Positions 34,319 to 42,421 of a DNA stretch of 64,000 bases are shown one piece after another (within the stretch, counting starts at the first letter, position 1; each line of letters opens with the position of its first letter). Both the position numbers and the translations under genes were made by a program. This DNA is from Nocardia sp. BMG111209 (lineage in GTDB: Bacteria; Actinomycetota; Actinomycetes; Mycobacteriales; Mycobacteriaceae), in contig NZ_KB907308.1 of NCBI RefSeq assembly GCF_000381925.1, positions 1,116,001 through 1,180,000 of the forward strand, read 5' to 3'. The notes below the pieces were generated by a model. That model saw only the letters and a program-made list of their open reading frames with translations. It ran no database searches and was not told where the DNA came from.

Positions 34319-34341
34319 TATGACGCAATTATTACGTCATA
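34319..34341. promoter_or_regulatory. Palindrome upstream of the Fic gene
   Basis: TATGACG (34319-34325) and CGTCATA (34335-34341) are perfect inverted repeats; the extended arms TATGACGCAAT and ATTACGTCATA differ at one base. The site lies 14 bases before the Fic start and overlaps its AT-rich promoter. It is the natural binding site for the winged helix of the Fic protein or for another repressor. Confidence 0.6.
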
Positions 34342-34378
34342 CGTTTCGCGCGCAAGCCTGCGGAGCCGCGAAATCCCT

Positions 34379-34852
34379 TCAGGCGAACCGCTTCTCGAAG
34401 CAGTGGGACAGGGGCAGGACCTCGTAGGGCGGGAAATGCGGGATGCGCTGGTATCCGTTGCGCTCGTAGAAGCGGACCGCTTCCGGTTGGAGGTGGCCGG
34501 TCTGGAGGATCAGGCGGGGCAGGGCGAGGGTGCGGGCGGTGTGTTCGGCGGCCTCGAGCAGGACCGCGGCGGTGCGGGAGCCGCGGTAGCGGGGGCGGAC
34601 GAACATGCGCTTCAGTTCCAGGTCGCCGCCGTTCCAGCGGACGGCCGCGTGGCCGGCCGGGCCGTCGGCGTAGGCCAGGTAGGTGCGGACCACCGTGTCC
34701 GGGTCGACGTGGTTGGGGTTCACCGGGAGCTCACGCATCAGGCCGGCGTAGCGCGGGCCCACCTCGGCGGCCATCTCGCCGCGCAGCAGCACCGCGTCCG
34801 GGTGGTCCCACTCGACTTCCAGCACGGTCAGGTCGGTGGGCACACTCGTCAT
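34379..34852 (-). CDS. GNAT acetyltransferase
   Basis: A 157-residue GNAT protein. The acetyl-CoA loop is VRPRYRGSRTAAVLLEAAEHTAR, with the R-x-x-G-S/A region intact, and the C-terminal motif PEAVRFYERNGYQRIPHF is typical. It is a single-domain enzyme of unknown substrate. It stands between the Fic gene and the aldehyde dehydrogenase, with its own start and no clear operon partner. Confidence 0.88.
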   Translation of the reverse strand: MTSVPTDLTVLEVEWDHPDAVLLRGEMAAEVGPRYAGLMRELPVNPNHVDPDTVVRTYLAYADGPAGHAAVRWNGGDLELKRMFVRPRYRGSRTAAVLLEAAEHTARTLALPRLILQTGHLQPEAVRFYERNGYQRIPHFPPYEVLPLSHCFEKRFA

Positions 34853-34912
34853 GGCCGCGACGGTAGCGCAGCGACATCGGGCCGACGAGGGTTGCGCTCA
34901 GCGGGATCCGGA

Positions 34913-36373
34913 TCAGCCGGGGAACTGCGCGTGTTCGGTGGCGAGGGTGACCCAGCGGGTGTTCGAGAACGCCTCGATACCCCACCGGCCGCCGAAACGG
35001 CCGTAGCCGGAGGCCTTGAATCCGCCGAAGGGGGCCTGCGGTTCGTCGCCGACGGACTGGTCGTTGATGTGCACGATGCCGGTGCGCAGGCGGGCCGCGA
35101 CCTTCAGGCCGTGCGTGCCGTTCTCGGTGATGATGCCCGCGGACAGGCCGTTCGCGGTGTCGTCGGCCAGCGCGATCGCCTCGTCGTCGGTGGCGAAGGT
35201 CTCGACCACCGAGACCGGGCCGAAGATCTCCGCCTGCGCGATCTCGGCGGTGGCGGGCACATTCGTCAGCACGGTGGCGGGGTGCAGGGCGCCGGTGGGC
35301 TCGCCGCCACCGGCCAGCACCGTCGCACCCCGCGCCACGGCGTCGGCGATCAGCGCCGAGACACGCTGGGCGGCAGCGGCGTTCACCAACGGACCGATCA
35401 CGGTCGCCGGATCCTCGGGGCCGCCGGTGGGCAGGTTCGCGACCACCGCGGCGAGTTTCGCGGTGAACTCCGCCGCCAGCGATTCGTGCACCAGGATGCG
35501 GTCGGCGGACATGCAGATCTGGCCCGAATTGGCGAAGGTCGCGAAAACCGTTGCCCGGACGGCATAGTCGACATCGGCGTCGGCGAGGACCAGTACCGAG
35601 TTCTTACCGCCGAGTTCCAGGACGGCCGGCTTGAGGTGTTGTGCGGCAAGCGTTCCCACGATGCGGCCGACCGCGGTCGAGCCGGTGAAGTTGACCGCCC
35701 GGACCCGCTCGTCGGCGATCAGCGCCGCCACCACCGCGGGACCGTCGGCCGGCGCGTTGGTGACGACGTTCAGGACCCCCGCGGGCAGTCCGGCATCGCG
35801 CAGCACATCGGCGACGAACAGGCCGCTGGACAGGGGCGCGGCCTCACTGGGCTTGAGTACCACCGTATTTCCCGCGGCCAGCGGTGCGGCGACCGCGCGG
35901 GCCGACAGGATCAGCGGGGCGTTCCAGGGGGCGATCGCCGCGACCACGCCGACCGGCTCGCGCAGTGCCATACCCAGCACCCCGGGCTGCTGCGCGGTCA
36001 GCACCTCACCGCGCGGCGCGGTGATCGCGGCCGCCGCCTCACGGAAGACGTTGGCGGCCAAGCCGACATTGAAGTACGCCCAGCCGCGGGTGGCGGCGAC
36101 CTCGCCGGCCATGGTGTCGGCGGCCGCCTCGATCCGCTGCTCCAGCAGATCCGCGGCGGTCAGGAAGATCGCGCGCCGCTCGAACGGGCCCAGCGCCGAC
36201 CAGGATTCGAATTCGTGCGCCGCGGCATCGACGGCGGCGGTGACGTCGGCCGGTGCGGCCGCGGCGACCGTGACGAACCGAATTCCGGTGTGCGGGTTCA
36301 CCACCTCGACGGTGCGGCCGGATCGCGCGGGGGTCTCCTTGCCGCCGATCAGCAGCTCACGGATGACGCTCAT
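34913..36373 (-). CDS. Aromatic aldehyde dehydrogenase
   Basis: A 486-residue NAD(P)-dependent aldehyde dehydrogenase. The glutamate motif LELGGKNSVLVL, the catalytic Cys in SGQICMSADR and the NFTGSTAVG cofactor region are present. Similarity is best to benzaldehyde/salicylaldehyde/vanillin-type enzymes. It lies next to a PobA gene and its IclR regulator and carries a copy of the same palindrome in its promoter (36418-36430), so the likely role is 4-hydroxybenzaldehyde to 4-hydroxybenzoate. The start is uncertain: ATG at 36373 or 36385. Confidence 0.9.
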   Translation of the reverse strand: MSVIRELLIGGKETPARSGRTVEVVNPHTGIRFVTVAAAAPADVTAAVDAAAHEFESWSALGPFERRAIFLTAADLLEQRIEAAADTMAGEVAATRGWAYFNVGLAANVFREAAAAITAPRGEVLTAQQPGVLGMALREPVGVVAAIAPWNAPLILSARAVAAPLAAGNTVVLKPSEAAPLSSGLFVADVLRDAGLPAGVLNVVTNAPADGPAVVAALIADERVRAVNFTGSTAVGRIVGTLAAQHLKPAVLELGGKNSVLVLADADVDYAVRATVFATFANSGQICMSADRILVHESLAAEFTAKLAAVVANLPTGGPEDPATVIGPLVNAAAAQRVSALIADAVARGATVLAGGGEPTGALHPATVLTNVPATAEIAQAEIFGPVSVVETFATDDEAIALADDTANGLSAGIITENGTHGLKVAARLRTGIVHINDQSVGDEPQAPFGGFKASGYGRFGGRWGIEAFSNTRWVTLATEHAQFPG

Positions 36374-36417
36374 GCAGCGGAGCATGAACGGTCCGGGACG
36401 CCGAGCACCACCCGGGA

Positions 36418-36430
36418 TCCATTCAATGGA
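36418..36430. promoter_or_regulatory. IclR-type operator before the aldehyde dehydrogenase
   Basis: TCCATTCAATGGA is a perfect 13-base palindrome around a central C. It is 45 bases upstream of the aldehyde dehydrogenase start and after the stop of the IclR gene. The core CCATTCAATGG is repeated in front of pobA (37263-37273), which marks it as the binding site of the local IclR regulator. Confidence 0.75.
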
Positions 36431-36459
36431 AGGAAATTTCGCGACCTCGGCGGCCGGGA

Positions 36460-37227
36460 TCAGCCGGTGGCGGCGAAACCCGGGGATTGGAGGGTGCGGG
36501 AGATGCCGCGGGCGGCGGCGAGCAGGGCGGGCAGGATCGAGCGCGCGGAGCCGTCCCGGGGGACGATCACCGACAGCGCCGCGACCACATGGTCACCGCG
36601 GCCGCGCAGCGGGGCCGCGACGGCGGTGGAGAGGTCGTCGATGAAGCCGTCGCAGTAGGCGTAGCCGGTGCGCCGGATCTCGCCGAGCAGGGTGCGCAGG
36701 GTGCGCGAATCGCCCGGGGTGCGTTCGGTGAAGGCGCGCAACGGGCCCGACAGGATCGACTCCTGGAGTTCGACCGGGCCGTACGCCAGCAGCACCAGTC
36801 CCGGCGAGGTGGCGTGCAGCGGCATCCGGCCGCCGAACCGGCTGACGTTGCGGACCGCACCCGGCGCCGACAACCGGTCGACATAGAGCACCTCACGATG
36901 GTGCAGCACACCGAGCTGGACGTGATGCCCGACGACGGCGTGCAGATCCTCCATATAGGGCATGGCCGCCTCGCGCAGGCCGAGGGTCGGGGACGCGCGC
37001 ACCGCCAGTTCCCACATCCGCACCCCGATCCGGACCCGGCGGTCGGCGTCGCGACGCAACCAGCCGTATCCGACCAGCTCCCCGACCAGGCGCGACGCGG
37101 TCGCCGGCGGTAATCCGGCGCGCCGGGCCAGCTCGGTCACCGTGATCGCGGGGGTCTCCGTGTCGAACGCCTCGAAGATGCGCACGACCCGTTCCAGGAC
37201 CGATTCACCGCTGGTCGACCTCGCCAT
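36460..37227 (-). CDS. IclR-family regulator (PobR-like)
   Basis: A 255-residue IclR regulator. The N-terminal winged helix (about 10-75) contains ITVTELARRAGLPPATASRL, and the C-terminal half is the effector domain ending with LLAAARGISRTL. It is divergent from the 4-hydroxybenzoate hydroxylase gene with 158 bases between them, and the palindrome CCATTCAATGG lies 36 bases before its start. Members of this family control aromatic catabolism with the substrate as effector; 4-hydroxybenzoate is the inferred ligand. Confidence 0.9.
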   Translation of the reverse strand: MARSTSGESVLERVVRIFEAFDTETPAITVTELARRAGLPPATASRLVGELVGYGWLRRDADRRVRIGVRMWELAVRASPTLGLREAAMPYMEDLHAVVGHHVQLGVLHHREVLYVDRLSAPGAVRNVSRFGGRMPLHATSPGLVLLAYGPVELQESILSGPLRAFTERTPGDSRTLRTLLGEIRRTGYAYCDGFIDDLSTAVAAPLRGRGDHVVAALSVIVPRDGSARSILPALLAAARGISRTLQSPGFAATG

Positions 37228-37262
37228 GAATCAGTTCTACCAGCACAAACCGGCATTTTCAC

Positions 37263-37273
37263 CCATTCAATGG
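37263..37273. promoter_or_regulatory. IclR-type operator in the pobA promoter region
   Basis: CCATTCAATGG is an exact copy of the palindrome at 36419-36429. It lies in the divergent spacer, 36 bases before the IclR start and 112 bases before pobA, where one bound dimer could act on both promoters. Confidence 0.75.
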
Positions 37274-37385
37274 AACAGTGGTGGTGGCCCGTGATCCCGG
37301 TACCGCATCCTCAGGAGGACCGGCGGGCGGCGTGTCGCGCGCCGGATTCCGGTACCCCATCCCGATCCGACGAGGAGTCACGCAC

Positions 37386-38561
37386 ATGCGAACCCGTGTG
37401 GCGATCATCGGCGCCGGCCCGGCCGGGCTGCTGCTGGCGCATCTGCTCGATGCCGCGGGCATCGACTCGGTGCTGATCGAACGGCAGAGCGCCGAGCATG
37501 TGGCCGCGCGCGTCCGCGCCGGAATCCTGGAGGCGGGCAGCGTCGATCTGCTGCGCCGCGCGGGACTCGGCACACGCCTGGACCGAGAAGGTATGGAACA
37601 CCGCGGGATTCATCTGCAGTGGCCCGGCGAGCGGCACCATCTGGACTTCGTGGACCTGATCGGACGCTCGGTGTGGGTGTACGGGCAGACCGAGGTCACC
37701 AAGGATCTGCTGGCGGCCCGCGAACGCGCCGGACAGGCCGCGTTCTACCAGGCGACGGAGGTGACGCCGCACGAGATCGACGGCGAGCGACCGTATGTCG
37801 GCTTCGTCGACGCCGCCGGTCACCCGCGCCGCGTCGACGCCGAGATCGTGGTGGGCTGCGACGGTTACCACGGCCCGAGCAAGCAGGCGATCCCGGATGC
37901 GTTGCGGCACACCTGGGAACGGAACTACCCGTTCGCCTGGCTGGGGGTGCTCGCCGATGTGGAGCCGTCCACCGACGAACTGATCTACGCCTGGCATCCG
38001 GACGGTTTCGCGCTGCACAGTATGCGCTCGCACACGGTCAGCCGCTTCTACCTCCAGGTGACGCCCGACGAGGACATCGACCGGTGGAGCGACGACCGGA
38101 TCTGGGACAACCTCGCCACCCGCTTCGCACTCGACGGCTGGACGCTGAAAACCGGTGTCATCACGGAGAAGAGCGTGCTGCCGATGCGCAGTTTCGTCAC
38201 CACTCCGCTGCGGCACGGCCGGTTGTTCCTCGCCGGCGACGCCGGGCACATCGTGCCGCCCACCGGCGCCAAGGGCCTGAACCTGGCGATCGCCGACGTG
38301 GCCCTGCTGTCCCGCGCCCTGATCGCCTGGCTGCGCGACGGCGATACCGCCCCTGCCGCAGCGTATTCCGACACCGCGCTGGAACGGGTGTGGCGCTGCA
38401 CCCATTTCTCGTGGTGGATGACCACGATGCTGCACCGGCACGGCGACGACTTCGACGCCCGGCTGCAACTGTCCCAGCTCCGGCGCGTCGTCGGATCACG
38501 CGCCGCCGCAACGGAACTCGCGGAGAACTACGCGGGACTGCCGATGCCCGGACTCGACTGA
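37386..38561 (+). CDS. pobA: 4-hydroxybenzoate 3-monooxygenase
   Basis: A 391-residue FAD monooxygenase that hydroxylates 4-hydroxybenzoate to protocatechuate using NAD(P)H and O2. The FAD motif GAGPAG (9-14), the DG motif region VGCDGYHGPSK and the second FAD motif LAGDAGHIVPPTGAKG are intact, as is the early substrate-binding part ERQSAEHVAARVRAGILE. The length matches PobA (about 394). GAGGAG precedes the ATG. The divergent IclR gene and shared palindrome suggest induction by the substrate. Confidence 0.95.
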   Translation: MRTRVAIIGAGPAGLLLAHLLDAAGIDSVLIERQSAEHVAARVRAGILEAGSVDLLRRAGLGTRLDREGMEHRGIHLQWPGERHHLDFVDLIGRSVWVYGQTEVTKDLLAARERAGQAAFYQATEVTPHEIDGERPYVGFVDAAGHPRRVDAEIVVGCDGYHGPSKQAIPDALRHTWERNYPFAWLGVLADVEPSTDELIYAWHPDGFALHSMRSHTVSRFYLQVTPDEDIDRWSDDRIWDNLATRFALDGWTLKTGVITEKSVLPMRSFVTTPLRHGRLFLAGDAGHIVPPTGAKGLNLAIADVALLSRALIAWLRDGDTAPAAAYSDTALERVWRCTHFSWWMTTMLHRHGDDFDARLQLSQLRRVVGSRAAATELAENYAGLPMPGLD

Positions 38562-38785
38562 ACCGCTCCCCACGCGCCCGCCGCCGCGGCCGCCGCGACG
38601 AAATCCTCGAACGAACGGGCCGCCCGGCCGAGGGCGCGCTCGACGCCGTCGGTGACCGCGCTGCCGGGACGGTGGTCGGCGTTGTCGCGGGCGGCGGTCC
38701 GCACCGAATACTGTGCGGCGCACAGACGATGGGCGATGCGGCGGCCGGTCGTACCGGTACCGCCGAGAATCAGGATGTCGGTCAT
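38528..38785 (-). pseudogene. Internally deleted NmrA-like NAD(P)H-binding protein
   Basis: The frame encodes 85 residues. The N-terminus TDILILGGTGTTGRRIAHRL is the Rossmann start of an NmrA/SDR-like oxidoreductase. After about 47 residues the frame jumps to VERALGRAARSFEDFVAAA, which is the C-terminal end seen in such proteins. The middle (about 200 residues) is missing without a frame break, so it looks like an in-frame deletion remnant. It is divergent from the AraC gene, the usual partner for such oxidoreductases. It overlaps the end of pobA by 34 bases on the other strand. Confidence 0.65.
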
Positions 38786-38815
38786 GGAATCCACTCAACC
38801 GCGATCCGGTGAGAC

Positions 38816-38870
38816 GATCCATGGGTTATGGTCCGCATTTCCTTTGTGATCGTCCACGGGTTATCGTGCC
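38816..38870 (+). promoter_or_regulatory. Direct repeat in the AraC promoter
   Basis: Two similar 20-base words begin at 38816 and 38851, 35 bases apart. They share TCCAYGGGTTATSGT. The second one runs up to the ribosome site of the AraC gene. Direct repeats of this kind are typical AraC-family sites, suggesting control of the regulator and of the divergent remnant gene. Confidence 0.5.
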
Positions 38871-38873
38871 GGC

Positions 38874-39818
38874 ATGGATGTGCTCAGCGATCTGCTGTGC
38901 CGCGCGCAGACCGGTCGGTCGACGATCCGGCAGTTGATCCAGCGGCCACCGTGGGCACTGGCCTTCGCCGAGCCACCGGATCTCACGCTGGTGGCGGTGC
39001 TCGGCGGGCACGGCTGGATCCGATTCGACGATCCGGGACGACCGCCGCGCCGACTCGCCGCCGGTGACATCGCACTGCTCACCGGCGACACCGACCACAC
39101 GATCTGCGACGATCCCGGCACGCCGCCACAGGTCGTGATCCGCGGTGGCCGCAAGCAGCCGCTCGACGCGGATCCCGTGGCGTCCCGCCCGGTCGGCCCC
39201 CGCAGCTACGGCGACGGACTCCCCGGCGCCACCGTGCTGCTGCGCGGGGCCTACGAACTACACGGCGCCGTCGGCACGCGGCTACTGGAACTACTCCCGC
39301 CACTGGCGATCGTCGCGGCCGGACCGCGCACCCGCACACCGCTCGAGTTGCTGTCCGCCGAGGTCGCGCGCGACGAACCGGGCCAGGACGCGGTGCTGCA
39401 CCGCATGCTGGATCTGCTCCTGGTACTGGCACTTCGAGAGTGGTGCGTCCGGCCCGGCGGCGAAATCCCGGACCGCACACGCGCTCTCGCGGACCTCGCG
39501 ATCGGCCGAGCCCTGGACCTGTTGCACGACAGACCCGCTCATCGCTGGTCGGTGGCCGAACTGGCAACCGGCGCCGGAATGTCCCGCGCCGCCTTCGCCG
39601 CACGGTTCACCGAACTGGTGGGCCGTCCACCCCTCGCCTACCTCACCGACTGGCGGATGACCCTGGCGGCGGATCTGTTGCGGGACAACGACACCCCGAT
39701 CGCGACAGTGGCCCGCACGGTCGGTTACCAGGACGCCTTCGCCTTCAGCACCGCCTTCAAACGCGCCCGCGGCATCAGCCCGTCGGCCTGGCGCCGGGCC
39801 GCCGTCCCGTCCGAATAG
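38874..39818 (+). CDS. AraC-family regulator with cupin domain
   Basis: A 314-residue regulator. The N-terminal cupin-like domain (about 1-190) should sense a ligand, and the C-terminal 100 residues hold two helix-turn-helix units: WSVAELATGAGMSRAAFAARF and PIATVARTVGYQDAFAFSTAF followed by KRARGISPSAWRR. The layout is that of the AraC_binding/cupin_6 group commonly paired with an NAD(P)H-binding oxidoreductase, which here is a remnant on the other side. Confidence 0.93.
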   Translation: MDVLSDLLCRAQTGRSTIRQLIQRPPWALAFAEPPDLTLVAVLGGHGWIRFDDPGRPPRRLAAGDIALLTGDTDHTICDDPGTPPQVVIRGGRKQPLDADPVASRPVGPRSYGDGLPGATVLLRGAYELHGAVGTRLLELLPPLAIVAAGPRTRTPLELLSAEVARDEPGQDAVLHRMLDLLLVLALREWCVRPGGEIPDRTRALADLAIGRALDLLHDRPAHRWSVAELATGAGMSRAAFAARFTELVGRPPLAYLTDWRMTLAADLLRDNDTPIATVARTVGYQDAFAFSTAFKRARGISPSAWRRAAVPSE

Positions 39819-39909
39819 GGCTGCGCACCGGCAACTTCGCCGCGACAGCCCCGGCGTGCGCGGGCACCGTATCCCCCCGGTCGGCCGGTCGGCTCTCTAG
39901 GCTGGGCCG

Positions 39910-41019
39910 ATGGAGCTCGAGGGTGCGGAACTGCGGTGGCTGGAGCTGCCGTTGCGCGAACCGTTCCGGACCTCGATGGGTACCGAGCGGCATCGCTGGA
40001 TCCTGTTGCTGCGGCTGATGACCCCGGAGGCCGAGGGGTGGGGTGAATGCGTCGCGCTGCCCGATCCGAGCTATTCCGCCGAATATCTCGATGGCGCGGC
40101 CGAGGTCGTCCGCCGGTTCCTGTTGCCGGCGCTGGCGGCGCACGGTGATCCGGAACCGGCGGACATCGCGCCGGTATTCGCCCGGGTGCGGGGCAACCCG
40201 ATGGCGAAGGCCACTGTCGAGACGGCGCTGCTGGATGCCTGGCTGCGTGCCCGGAACCTCTCCTGCGCAACCTATCTCGGTGGCACGCGGACGGTGGTCG
40301 CCTCGGGTGTGTCGATCGGCATCATGGACGGCATCCCCGCGCTGCTCGACACCGTCGCGACCCATCTCGGCGAGGGGTACCGACGGATCAAGCTGAAGAT
40401 CGAGCCCGGCTGGGATGTCGAACCGGTTCGCGCGGTGCGCGAGCGCTTCGGCGACGACGTCCTGCTCCAGGTCGATGCCAATGCCGCCTACACCCTCGCC
40501 GATGCCGACCGGCTCACCGTGCTCGACGAATTCGGGCTCGCCATGCTGGAACAGCCCTTCGCCGAGGAGGATATCCGCGACCATGCCGTCCTGGCCCGCC
40601 GCCTGCGTACGCCGATCTGCCTGGACGAGTCGATCGTGTCGGCCCGCGCCGCCGCGGCGGCGATCGAGCTGGGTGCCTGCGCGGTGGTGAACATCAAACC
40701 CGGCCGGGTCGGCGGTCTGCTGGAATCGCTTCGCGTGCACGATGTCTGCGTCGCCGCGGGCATTCCCGCCTGGTGCGGCGGCATGCTGGAGACCGGTCTC
40801 GGCCAGGCCGCCAATCTGGCGGTGGCCGCGCTGCCCGGGTGCACCGAACCCGCGGACATCACGCCGTCGAGCCGCTACTATCACCGGGACGTCACCGAGC
40901 CGATCGCGATGTCGGACGGGTACATTCGCGTCCCCGGCGGTCCCGGGCTCGGTATCGAACCGCTGCCCGACGCGCTCGCCGCCGCCACGACCGGCACGGA
41001 ATGGATTCCGCTGCGATGA
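39910..41019 (+). CDS. o-Succinylbenzoate synthase / N-succinylamino acid racemase
   Basis: A 369-residue enolase-superfamily enzyme. The two catalytic lysines are in the KxK motif KLK (Lys161, Lys163) and in NIKPGRVGG (Lys263); the metal ligands are Asp189 (VDANAAYT), Glu214 (EQPF) and Asp239 (LDES). This set is the MenC/NSAR pattern, and the length agrees. It could be the menaquinone enzyme or an N-acyl amino acid racemase; no other men gene is in the window, so the role is open. The gene stands alone. Confidence 0.88.
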   Translation: MELEGAELRWLELPLREPFRTSMGTERHRWILLLRLMTPEAEGWGECVALPDPSYSAEYLDGAAEVVRRFLLPALAAHGDPEPADIAPVFARVRGNPMAKATVETALLDAWLRARNLSCATYLGGTRTVVASGVSIGIMDGIPALLDTVATHLGEGYRRIKLKIEPGWDVEPVRAVRERFGDDVLLQVDANAAYTLADADRLTVLDEFGLAMLEQPFAEEDIRDHAVLARRLRTPICLDESIVSARAAAAAIELGACAVVNIKPGRVGGLLESLRVHDVCVAAGIPAWCGGMLETGLGQAANLAVAALPGCTEPADITPSSRYYHRDVTEPIAMSDGYIRVPGGPGLGIEPLPDALAAATTGTEWIPLR

Positions 41020-41043
41020 TGTCCGCCGGGCTCGGGCCGCCGA

Positions 41044-41322
41044 TCAGCCGATGACGGCGTTCATGATGGTGCCGGCGCTGGTTGCGACGATCCCGCCGAT
41101 CATGGCCCCCGCCACCATCTTCGGCGACTGCGATCCGCCGCCGGTCCACTTCTCCCAGGCGAAATGCCCACCGGCATAGGTGATCGCCAGCACGCCGGAC
41201 AGGAGTACGAACCAGGTGAAGTACCGCACGAGCTTCATCAGCTTGTCCGCCGCCGGCGGGGTCTCCGGGGTGGGGTTGCCGACCTGAGCGAGAAGCGTGT
41301 CGTGGAGGGCCGCGATGATCAT
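41044..41322 (-). CDS. Small two-helix membrane protein, pilin-like
   Basis: A 92-residue protein with an N-terminal Pro-rich segment and two membrane helices (about 33-52 and 68-88) joined by a short Gly/Ser/Lys loop. The arrangement resembles VirB2/TrbC-type pilin-like subunits of actinobacterial type IV secretion systems, but no characteristic motif is present to prove it. The ATG is preceded by AAAGAGCTCGCC. A VirB6-like gene lies 30 kb away at 9545-11884. No partner is adjacent. Confidence 0.7.
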   Translation of the reverse strand: MIIAALHDTLLAQVGNPTPETPPAADKLMKLVRYFTWFVLLSGVLAITYAGGHFAWEKWTGGGSQSPKMVAGAMIGGIVATSAGTIMNAVIG

Positions 41323-41626
41323 GGCGAGCTCTTTTCGCAGTCGTTGGGCTTACCCGGTTCCTATCGCGAGAATGATAGTGGCGTAAGGCGATTGACTGCC
41401 AGCGAACCCGATGTGGCTGCCCTGGTGCGCAGGTCGGGAACGTGATACGGGTGCGCCGCGATCACGCAGCGCACCCGTACCGACCGGTGTGTAGTTGTGA
41501 TTCCGAACCATGTTGCCGGACCGGACCGTTCGCCGATCCGGACCGGCGTCACCCGTCCCGGGACGGTGACGTACGACCGGAGCCGCTGTCACCGCCGGAG
41601 CCGATGTCACACGGCCGGAGCCGATA
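41323..41626. other. Spacer holding a terminator, no gene
   Basis: The 304 bases between the two minus-strand genes hold the promoter of the 92-residue protein (right of 41323) and the strong hairpin at 41446-41479. No supportable reading frame is present; GC-rich repeats of the word GGAGCCGATGTCAC near 41597-41630 are visible. Confidence 0.6.
41446..41479. terminator. Perfect 11-bp hairpin
   Basis: TACGGGTGCGC (41446-41456) and GCGCACCCGTA (41469-41479) are perfect complements with a 12-base loop. It lies 148 bases beyond the stop of the secreted protein gene and before the small membrane protein, as expected for the end of the secreted protein transcript. Confidence 0.65.
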
Positions 41627-42421
41627 TCACTTCGGCGGAGCCGGGGCTGCCGGGTCGACGCAGTACGTACCCGGGCCGGAGCACGGCGACAGGATGGTCG
41701 AGAAGTACTGGAAGGCCGAGAACAGCACGACCGGACCGGCGACCAGGGCGGCGCCCGCCAGGGTGCCGACCGAACCGACCAGTGCGACACCGGCGATGCA
41801 GCCGACCACCGCACCCGGCAGGAATCCGCCGAGCAGCGTGGTGATGGCCGCGGACACCGAACCCACGACCGCACCGGCGATGCAGCCGATGCCGCCGCCG
41901 ACGATCGCGCCGACGACGGCGCCGACGGTGCTCGCGATGCTGGCGCGCTGCGAGAACGCACCGAGCTCCTGCTGATCGCGCGGGGTGAAGGATTCGATCG
42001 GCTTGGCCGCCGCGATGGCCTCGGCGGCGAGCGGGCCGTCGGCGGCGACGCCACCGGCGACGGCCGGGGTCAGCCGGGCCGTGTGATCGTCGATCTGCGC
42101 GGCGATCGGGAAGGCGACATTGTCCTTGCGGTAGTTCAGCGGCAGCGCGTCGACCGCGTTGCCGTCGGCGTCGTTCACGACCAGGTTGCCGTCGACGGTG
42201 TCGAAGCTGCCGTCGGGAGCGGTGAGCAGGACCGAGTCGCCGTCGCGGCCGAGGGTGTAGTGGACGCCGTTGACGTCCATCTCCTGGCCGACGTCCTGAC
42301 GCTGCTCGAGGGTGTGCACCTGCACGGATTGCGGGGTGGATGCCTGATCGGCATAGGCGACGCCCGTGGTGACGCCGACCGCCACGGTGGCGAGCGCGGC
42401 GATGGTTGTTAGCTTCCTCAT
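41627..42421 (-). CDS. Secreted protein with glycine-zipper segment (DUF8020-like)
   Basis: A 264-residue exported protein. Residues 1-24 are a Sec signal peptide ending in AYA. The folded part (about 30-130) is a beta-rich domain with NGVHYTLGRDGDSVLLTA, and the second half (about 155-230) is a long Gly/Ala/Val stretch with many GxxxG/GxxG steps, a glycine-zipper membrane segment. A Cys pair near the C-terminus (SPCSGPGTYC) may be disulfide-bonded. Nocardia genomes encode many such proteins (DUF8020-like); the function is unknown. The upstream spacer holds a CRP-like site. Confidence 0.78.
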   Translation of the reverse strand: MRKLTTIAALATVAVGVTTGVAYADQASTPQSVQVHTLEQRQDVGQEMDVNGVHYTLGRDGDSVLLTAPDGSFDTVDGNLVVNDADGNAVDALPLNYRKDNVAFPIAAQIDDHTARLTPAVAGGVAADGPLAAEAIAAAKPIESFTPRDQQELGAFSQRASIASTVGAVVGAIVGGGIGCIAGAVVGSVSAAITTLLGGFLPGAVVGCIAGVALVGSVGTLAGAALVAGPVVLFSAFQYFSTILSPCSGPGTYCVDPAAPAPPK

